A stretch of DNA of 10,811 nt from Pseudonocardia sp. (GTDB taxonomy: Bacteria > Actinomycetota > Actinomycetes > Mycobacteriales > Pseudonocardiaceae): contig JAKDLE010000042.1 in assembly GCA_030453005.1 (NCBI GenBank), positions 1-10,811 on the forward strand, written 5' to 3'. The position numbers were made by a program, and so were the translations under genes. Of this stretch, positions 7,101 to 10,811 are shown in pieces. The notes under the pieces were generated by a model. The model did no database searches. It was not told where the DNA came from and saw only the letters and a list, made by a program, of their open reading frames with translations. Each line of letters opens with the position of its first letter. Positions within the stretch are counted from its first letter, which is position 1.

Positions 7101-7680
7101 GCTCGCCCCCACCGGGGAGCTGCCCGCGACTGTCGACGGCAGCGGCTCGCTGCGGATCACCGACGCCGGCCCGCTGGCGAAGGTGCTGGTGCGGGCGCCG
7201 CACGACGGGGCGATCGCCGCGGCCATCGGCGTCCGCTTCGGCCGGGCGGCGCGCGACGCCGACGGTGCGCTCGTCGTCGGGTCAGGGCCGGGGGAGTGGC
7301 TGGTGCTCGGCGGCGCGGACGGCCGGGACGAGCTGGTGGCCCGCCTGGAGCGGCTCACCGACCAACCGGGCGAGTTCGCCTCCGTCGTCGACCTGACCCA
7401 CGGCCGGGCGCTGCTGCGGCTGCACGGCGCGGCCACCGCGGCGGCGCTCGCGAAGGTCTGCGCGATCGATCTGTCCGACGACGTCACGCCGAACGGCGCG
7501 GCGCTGCGCACCTCGGTGGCGAAGGTCGTGACGGACGTCGTCCGCGACGACGCCGACGGGGTGCCCGGCTATCTCCTGCATTGCGAACGCTCGTCGGGTC
7601 GGTACCTGTTCGACGCGCTGCTCGATGCCGGCGCCGAGTTCGGCATGGACCTCGACGCTCATCCGATGACCACCTCCTGA
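4111..7680 (+). CDS. soxA: Fused sarcosine oxidase-type alpha-gamma subunit (SoxA-SoxG)
   Basis: Alpha chain, which binds a dinucleotide and tetrahydrofolate and turns the released one-carbon unit into 5,10-methylene-THF, here apparently continuous with the gamma subunit. It has 1189 residues, against about 965 for a usual SoxA and about 200 for SoxG. Order: ferredoxin-like N-terminal domain with RSFKYHRPRG (about 28-110); NAD/FAD-type Rossmann domain, GGGPAG at 184-189, with LINLYAVRPGERAVVLT at about 308-324 marking the second half; SoxA_A3 region, MVDFSEDVSSKDIHSAVREG then KRYTTVTMGPAQGK (about 485-580); GCV_T aminomethyltransferase fold from QPAHDRLG (about 590) to the terminal barrel ending DPAGERLRA (about 978); a linker of about 15 residues; then a SoxG-like region (about 991-1189) with PGEWLVLGG and VVDLTHGRALLRLHGAATAAAL. 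ATG 4111 has GGAGGAG upstream and overlaps soxD. No stop or restart separates alpha from gamma. Confidence 0.92.
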   Translation: MTDQSVRAHPTATSSHRLQAQPGEVIDRTRSLRFTWNGRTFPAHPGDSIVSALAAGGERIFSRSFKYHRPRGILSADYHDPGTILQVDDEPNVRAAHRPVTDGIAVSSQNTWPSLRYDVKAANQLVGRFLAPGFYYKTFIKPERLWPAYEKVLARFAHAGRISPDTPHGYYDKRYAHPDVLVAGGGPAGMSAALAAARAGAGVLLVEEEHQLGGHLRRGGPDELAVLAELRAAVAAEPGIEVLTNSVALARYDDNWVPVVQRGLPGIPERLVKARVGTLVVAPGLIERPYVFAGNDVPGVMLSTAVRRLINLYAVRPGERAVVLTANAEGDAAAQDLRRAGVDVAAVVDARRGEDVVRVHGRSGVRAVELADGRKIEADLLVTATGWTAPTSLLNQSGARPVYLPRAARFTPGDGLPDEVMVAGGIAGDGDLDRLRTHAEAVGAEAARRAVVRRHAKLTAVPTRAGEAPAAPDGQPVAIPELGFDAHPELFRGRTHGMVDFSEDVSSKDIHSAVREGYDSVELLKRYTTVTMGPAQGKLETVNAVAVLAEATGSTIAETGTTVWRPMYTPPTLGALAGRIFEPVRHSPMQPAHDRLGAAPLVAGQWIRPDHYGDPAAEVRAVREAVGIIDVTPIGKLDLRGPDIPELLNLLYVNKWSKLEIGRVRYGVMCAEDGVVFDDGVTGRLADDHYLMSTTSSGAGAVWEWVENWLQTEHSPESATPWKVHVTPVTTAYASINVAGPRSRELMGRLVSGVDLSDEAFGYMNVRTGRVAGVDDCVLWRIGFTGELSYEVHVPAGYGLHVWEALLEHGRDLGVRPFGVEAQRILRLEKGHFIVGQDTDGLTKAYGAGLDPLVKLDKPDFVGKPELAWQHEHGAPSRLVGLQLVDGAVVPPEASQIVAARSDSGAYIGSGSAIRGRVTSSRMSPTLNRSVCLAQLDADLAEPGTTVTVRLPDGRHLPARVTEHHAHVDPAGERLRADAGVQVGPARDCGTPAARTALAPTGELPATVDGSGSLRITDAGPLAKVLVRAPHDGAIAAAIGVRFGRAARDADGALVVGSGPGEWLVLGGADGRDELVARLERLTDQPGEFASVVDLTHGRALLRLHGAATAAALAKVCAIDLSDDVTPNGAALRTSVAKVVTDVVRDDADGVPGYLLHCERSSGRYLFDALLDAGAEFGMDLDAHPMTTS

Positions 7681-7690
7681 AGGAGCGACA

Positions 7691-9325
7691 GTGCCTTTTC
7701 CCACCGATCTGCAGATCGCCAGGGGCGCGTCTCTGAAACCGATCGAGGAAGTCGCGGCCCAGATGGGCATCGGCCCGCACCTGATCGAGCACTACGGCAG
7801 GGACGTCGGCAAGATCCGGTTGGAGGCCATCGAGGAGCTGGCCGACCGGCCGAAGGCGAAATACGTCGTGGTCTCGGCGGTCACCCCGACCCCGCTCGGC
7901 GAGGGCAAGACCACCACCACCGTCGGACTCGGCCAGGCGATGCGCCACATCGGCAAGCGGGCCACCGTCGCCGTCCGCCAGCCCTCGATGGGCCCGACGT
8001 TCGGCATCAAGGGCGGCGCGGCGGGCGGCGGGTACGCCCAGGTCGTCCCGATGGAGATCCTCAACCTGCACCTCACCGGCGACTTCCACGCCGTCACCGC
8101 GGCGCACAACATGCTCTCGGCGCTGCTGGACAACCACCTGTTCCAGGGCAACGCCTCGGGGCTCGACCCGCACAACATCACGTGGCGCCGGGTGCTCGAC
8201 GTCAACGACCGGATGCTGCGCAACGTCATCATCGGGCTGGGCAGCCCCGTCGACGGCAACCCGCGGCAGACCGGTTTCGACATCACCGCCGCCTCCGAGG
8301 TGATGGCCATCTTCGCGCTGGCCCGGTCGGTGCGCGAGATGCGCGAGCGGTTCGCCCGGGTAGTGGTCGGCTACACCGACGACGGCGACCCGATCACCGC
8401 TGAGGACATCGGCGGGGCGGGCGCCATGACGGTGATCATGCGTGAGGCGCTGAAGCCGAACCTGCTGCAGACGCTGGAGAACACCCCGGTGCTCGTGCAC
8501 GCAGGGCCGTTCGGCAACATCGCGCACGGCAACTCCTCGGTGGTGGCCGACCTGATCGGCATCCACGGTGGCGACTACCTCATCACCGAGGCCGGGTTCG
8601 GCGCCGACATGGGTGCCGAGCGGTTCTTCAACATCAAGTGCCGGGCGTCGGGACTGACGCCGGACGCCGCGGTGGTGGTCGCCACCGTGCGGGCGCTCAA
8701 GGCGCACTCCGGGCGGTTCAAGATCGTGGCCGGGAAGCCGTTGCCGCCGGAGCTGCTCGCGGAGAACCCGGACGACGTGCACGCAGGCGCGGCCAACCTG
8801 CGCAAGCAGATCGAGAACATCCGGCTGCACGGCGTCTCCCCGGTGGTGGCGATCAACGCGTTCCCGACCGACCACCCCTCGGAGCACGACGCGATCCGCG
8901 AGATCGCCGAGTCGGTCGGTGCCCGCGCCGCGGTCTGCACCCACTTCGCCGACGGCGGCAAGGGCGCCACCGAGCTCGCCGAGGCCGTCGCCGCCGCGGC
9001 GGAGGAGCCGTCGGACTTCCGGTTCCTGTACCCGGACGAGGCATCGCTGCGGGAGAAGATCGAGACCGTGGCGACGAAGGTCTACGGCGCCGACGGTGTC
9101 GACTACACGAGGGCGGTCCGTGCTCCGGCGACACGAAGCGCGACCTTGACACCTCGCTGCCGACCGGGGCCGTCGACCCGGCACTCTGTGGCGCCCTGGG
9201 CGACGCCCCGGCCGGTGGACATCCAGTCCCATGGCGTTCCCCCAGCGCACGGCCTCAGGAGCGGTGGCCAGATCGAGGCCCTCACGCTCGTCCGTGACGG
9301 CGCCCGCCTTGGGATCGGGGCTTAG
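7691..9325 (+). CDS. fhs: Formate-tetrahydrofolate ligase, C terminus replaced (3'-truncated fhs)
   Basis: Catalyses formate + ATP + THF to 10-formyl-THF, reversibly. GTG 7691 follows AAGGAG at 7680-7685, ten bases after the soxA stop, so it is the last gene of the operon. Diagnostic blocks: TPLGEGKTTTTVGLGQAM (P-loop, 67-74), VAVRQPSMGPTFGIKGGAAG, MEILNLHLTGDFHAVTAAHN, ITEAGFGADMGAERFFNIKC, NAFPTDHPSEHDAI and HFADGGKGATELAEAV. The last carries Phe419 where clostridial enzymes have Trp near the folate. Homology ends at YGADGVDYTRA (about 474). The usual final 85 residues or so, with PVCxAKTQYSLS and MTMPGLP, are absent from all three plus frames downstream. Residues 475-544 are unrelated read-through sequence. 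The enzyme is probably inactive or impaired unless another copy exists. The family call is certain; function of this allele is doubtful. Confidence 0.88.
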   Translation: MPFPTDLQIARGASLKPIEEVAAQMGIGPHLIEHYGRDVGKIRLEAIEELADRPKAKYVVVSAVTPTPLGEGKTTTTVGLGQAMRHIGKRATVAVRQPSMGPTFGIKGGAAGGGYAQVVPMEILNLHLTGDFHAVTAAHNMLSALLDNHLFQGNASGLDPHNITWRRVLDVNDRMLRNVIIGLGSPVDGNPRQTGFDITAASEVMAIFALARSVREMRERFARVVVGYTDDGDPITAEDIGGAGAMTVIMREALKPNLLQTLENTPVLVHAGPFGNIAHGNSSVVADLIGIHGGDYLITEAGFGADMGAERFFNIKCRASGLTPDAAVVVATVRALKAHSGRFKIVAGKPLPPELLAENPDDVHAGAANLRKQIENIRLHGVSPVVAINAFPTDHPSEHDAIREIAESVGARAAVCTHFADGGKGATELAEAVAAAAEEPSDFRFLYPDEASLREKIETVATKVYGADGVDYTRAVRAPATRSATLTPRCRPGPSTRHSVAPWATPRPVDIQSHGVPPAHGLRSGGQIEALTLVRDGARLGIGA

Positions 9326-9399
9326 CTCTGGATGTTCGAGAGCGAGTATTCACCTACCCCCATGCACGAGCCTGTCGGCGTCCGTTCCCGGCCACAGGT
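9113..9399. other. Sequence past the fhs breakpoint, no recognisable intact gene
   Basis: This DNA replaces the 3' end of fhs. No plus frame resumes formate-THF ligase. On the minus strand one frame (about 9349-9240) reads with high GC3 and balanced composition (DEREGLDLATAPEAVRWG). From about 9215 to 9103 the other frame (ATECRVDGPG, VKVALRVAG, TAG at 9105-9103) looks more coding-like. That pattern would suit a frameshifted minus-strand remnant, but I recognise neither part, and GC-rich DNA often gives such open frames. Confidence 0.3.
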
Positions 9400-9927
9400 T
9401 CAACGGGTTCCGCCAGCATCTGTGCCGTCTTCCTGGTCGCGCTGGCGCTCCGCGCGCCGACGTTCGAGTTGCTCACTCAGTTGGCGCATGAAGTGCTCGT
9501 CGTCCTCCGGCCCAACCGGCTCTGACGATGCCCCCCGCGTTCCGGCGGGCCCGAAAGATCCACGAGGACCGGCTGGAATCTGCCGCGCCCGCCTGTCCAC
9601 CGAACGGCCCGAACGCCGCGATGCCTTGCGGACCCTATCTGGCTGGGCCAACCTGTGCGCGTCGCCGCCCCCCGGTGCGCCGAGGTCTATCACGGTGTCG
9701 CGTCCGAAGCCGCTCACCACCCAGCCGAGCCATCCGAGCGCCGCGACGGCTAACAAACCGATCAACCATTTGACCGGGTGATCGCTCGCGGCGTCCCCAG
9801 GTTGGCCCAGCGGCGCGGAACCGGCCAGGAACGTTCCGGCCAGAACGGAGGATGCCCGGGAACTAGGCCAGTCCGAACTCGCAGCCGAGCGGCGGCGACG
9901 GTGCACCGTGGACCCGATTGTCGTCAT
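9400..9927 (-). CDS. Small single-pass membrane protein of unknown function
   Basis: I do not recognise the family. The 175-residue protein has an Arg-rich start (HRRRR near residue 10), a Ser/Ala/Gly-rich segment with weak hydrophobicity (about 28-44), one clear transmembrane helix WLIGLLAVAALGWLGWVVSGFG (54-75), and a long hydrophilic C-terminal half rich in Arg/Gly/Pro. It ends in a charged, helix- or coiled-coil-prone stretch DDEHFMRQLSEQLERRRAE. ATG 9927 is chosen because GGGGCGAG lies a few bases upstream; the frame extends to 10053 without a better site. It contains a TTA leucine codon (9753-9751, residue 59), rare in GC-rich actinomycetes, and its codon use is less GC-biased than the sox operon. 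Neighbours are rearranged DNA and an IS remnant, so transfer is plausible. The true start could lie closer to the membrane segment. Confidence 0.5.
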   Translation of the reverse strand: MTTIGSTVHRRRRSAASSDWPSSRASSVLAGTFLAGSAPLGQPGDAASDHPVKWLIGLLAVAALGWLGWVVSGFGRDTVIDLGAPGGGDAHRLAQPDRVRKASRRSGRSVDRRARQIPAGPRGSFGPAGTRGASSEPVGPEDDEHFMRQLSEQLERRRAERQRDQEDGTDAGGTR

Positions 9928-10223
9928 GATCTCGCCCCGTCCGGCCCCCGGGGGGCCGCACTCCCAGACCGAGCGTGGACCATCACATTTCCGCGCACCT
10001 GCACCACCTCCAGCTCGAGGGCAACGGCCACGTCGCAGGCAACCGCCGGGCATCTGCCCTGCGGCTCACGCGACGACCCCGGCCCCGTGTGCGGAACCAG
10101 GGCAGTTACGAGGATCCGTCACCCACTCTGATGTTCGCCGCAGGTGCCCCTCATGTTGGCTCAGATTCGATGAAGAATCGATGTTGCCACCTTCTCCGCC
10201 GGGTCCGATGCTCCTATTCCGCG
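9928..10223. other. Gap between membrane-protein gene and IS remnant
   Basis: I see no recognisable gene, RNA or terminator here. Minus-strand frames crossing it are continuations of frames from the IS remnant with irregular composition. The only structure noted is a 5-bp inverted repeat GATTC/GAATC near 10167-10182, which is too small to interpret. The sequence just after the orfA stop may belong to whatever deleted the rest of the IS. Confidence 0.3.
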
Positions 10224-10370
10224 TCAAGCGGACCGCTCGAGCCAGTGCCGCAACGTGCCCCGCTCGATGCCCAGGTCCTGCGCAATGCCGCGCACCGTCG
10301 CGCCCGGAGTAGACTCGTACAAGTCGACGGCCTGCCGGCGGAACTCGTCGGAGTAGCTCTTGCCGGCCAT
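10224..10370 (-). pseudogene. IS3-family transposase orfA, N-terminal fragment
   Basis: The 48-residue reading frame MAGKSYSDEFRRQAVDLYES...TLRHWLERSA is the N-terminal helix-turn-helix domain of an IS3-family OrfA, which normally runs about 100-120 residues. The recognisable family pattern SYSDEFRRQAVDLYESTPGATVRGIAxDLGIxRGTLRHWL is complete up to about residue 44. The frame then hits TGA at 10226-10224. The usual linker, leucine zipper and ILRRAAKYFAGE-type end are missing, and no OrfB catalytic (DDE) domain follows on either strand. It is therefore a decayed or deleted copy and cannot support transposition. Confidence 0.8.
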
Positions 10371-10439
10371 GGTTCAGGATCATCTCGCTCTCCCACAATG
10401 GGGCATTCAGCGTGTCCAAGAACCAAGGTCACGGCCCCG
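10235..10439 (-). mobile_element. IS3-family left-end remnant
   Basis: Covers the orfA fragment and its leader, which on the minus strand runs from about 10439 through GGACACGCTGAATGCCCC and GGGAGAGCGAG to the ATG at 10370. A leader of this kind, about 60 bp between the IS tip and orfA, is usual for the family. The inner boundary near 10235 is where orfA homology stops. The outer tip is not exactly defined, and no right end or target duplication is visible in the window. Confidence 0.5.
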
Positions 10440-10465
10440 TCCCTATCGTCGCGGTCACGGCTCCG
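10427..10465. repeat. Pair of 13-bp direct repeats at the presumed IS outer edge
   Basis: GGTCACGGCCCCG (10427-10439) and GGTCACGGCTCCG (10453-10465) match at 12 of 13 positions, start to start 26 bp. They lie at or just outside the presumed left tip of the IS3-like remnant, so they could be part of the element's subterminal sequence, a nested insertion end, or chance in GC-rich DNA. Confidence 0.4.
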
Positions 10466-10601
10466 ATAACTCAAGCAGCAACGGCCCCTACCGGCTGCGC
10501 GGCCGTGCAAGCCGCACTGCGGTGGATGCGGGATGCCGCCCGAATCCGGCAGGCGTCCCGTAACAAGCGTCTCGCCCATACACGCCATGACCGCAGCAGC
10601 C

Positions 10602-10626
10602 TTCCCCGGCCTCGCCTGCCGGGGAA
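10602..10626 (-). terminator. Strong hairpin downstream of the YHS-protein gene
   Basis: Perfect 9-bp stem TTCCCCGGC / GCCGGGGAA with a 7-nt loop, 47 bp beyond the minus-strand stop at 10674. There is no T tract on either side, so it would be a U-less intrinsic terminator of the sort proposed in actinomycetes, or an mRNA 3'-end stabiliser. The hairpin is certain; its role is inferred from position. Confidence 0.45.
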
Positions 10627-10673
10627 TGCCCACGGCCAAGCCTGGACGACCGGGATCGATCTACGCTCGCTGG

Positions 10674-10811
10674 CTAGGCCACGGTGGCATAGGTGCTCGG
10701 GTCGGCGTCGAAGGCGTCGGCGCAGTGGGCGCAGCAGAAGTAGTAGCGCACGCCCTCGAAGTCGCGCACCAGCCCGGCCGACTCCGCCTGCGACCTCAAC
10801 GTCGTGCTGCC
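10674..10811 (-). CDS. YHS-domain protein, C-terminal end (5' part outside window)
   Basis: The last 45 codons of a minus-strand gene entering from the right edge, ending in TAG at 10676-10674. The fragment contains DFEGVRYYFCCAHCADAFDADPSTYATVA, which matches the YHS metal-binding pattern (aromatic YYF, Cys-x2-3-Cys, A-F, DP..Y) and runs to the usual end of that domain. YHS domains occur alone or at the C terminus of larger proteins such as XdhC/CoxI-type maturation factors, copper ATPases and monooxygenase components. The portion visible here cannot tell which. It belongs to a different transcription unit from the sox locus, separated by the IS remnant and the hairpin. Confidence 0.7.
   Translation of the reverse strand, partial: GSTTLRSQAESAGLVRDFEGVRYYFCCAHCADAFDADPSTYATVA

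Noticed and set aside
3922..7203. 1093-codon minus-strand open frame opposite soxA-G
   Set aside because: Arg/His/Val/Gly-rich mirror of a high-GC3 gene, no family pattern, no RBS; the plus strand is an unmistakable SoxA.
7484..9250. 588-codon minus-strand open frame opposite fhs
   Set aside because: Antisense shadow of formate-THF ligase. Its first part past 9113 is mentioned separately only as a possible remnant.
9828..9837. Perfect 10-bp palindrome GGAACGTTCC
   Set aside because: Lies within the membrane-protein coding frame; a single 10-bp palindrome in this much sequence is not persuasive as a binding site.
1..10811. CRISPR array, tRNA or rRNA genes, riboswitch
   Set aside because: No spaced identical repeats, no clover-leaf with a T-loop GTTCRANNC in suitable context, no rRNA-like blocks, and no glycine-riboswitch-like leader seen before the sox operon.

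Overview
This looks like chromosomal DNA of a high-GC actinomycete. Almost every long frame has G or C in the third codon position, GTG starts are used freely, Shine-Dalgarno sites are strong, and the proteins resemble Pseudonocardiales/Streptomyces families. The genus is an inference from family resemblance only.

The left 9.1 kb is one coherent metabolic locus. A glutamine-synthetase-family gene (type III/GlnT or GmaS-like, minus strand, running off the left edge) diverges from an XRE-cupin regulator gene (plus strand). After a 131-bp promoter region comes a tightly packed plus-strand operon: soxB (FAD/FMN oxidase beta subunit), soxD (zinc delta subunit), a soxA that appears fused to soxG (alpha plus gamma in one 1189-residue chain), and fhs (formate-tetrahydrofolate ligase). 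The heterotetrameric sarcosine oxidase family demethylates an N-methyl amino acid and passes the one-carbon unit to tetrahydrofolate. Fhs links the 10-formyl-folate and formate pools. The beside-the-regulator GS homologue raises the possibility that the substrate is N-methylglutamate (methylamine pathway: GmaS, MgsABC, MgdABCD) rather than, or besides, sarcosine. The sequence alone does not decide this.

The two promoter regions share an 11-bp near-identical motif, ACAG(A/T)GTTTAC, at 1518-1528 (minus strand) and 2376-2386 (plus strand). In the first it sits inside an imperfect inverted repeat overlapping a plausible -10 box of the GS gene. This is a good candidate operator for the XRE-cupin protein.

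The right 1.7 kb is rearranged accessory DNA. Homology in fhs stops abruptly near 9113, about 85 residues before the usual C terminus, and the frame continues into unrelated sequence. Then come a stretch with no recognisable gene (possibly an eroded minus-strand remnant), a minus-strand gene for a small single-pass membrane protein of unknown function, a remnant of an IS3-family element (left end plus the first 48 codons of orfA), a strong hairpin, and the C-terminal 45 codons of a YHS-domain protein entering from the right edge on the minus strand.
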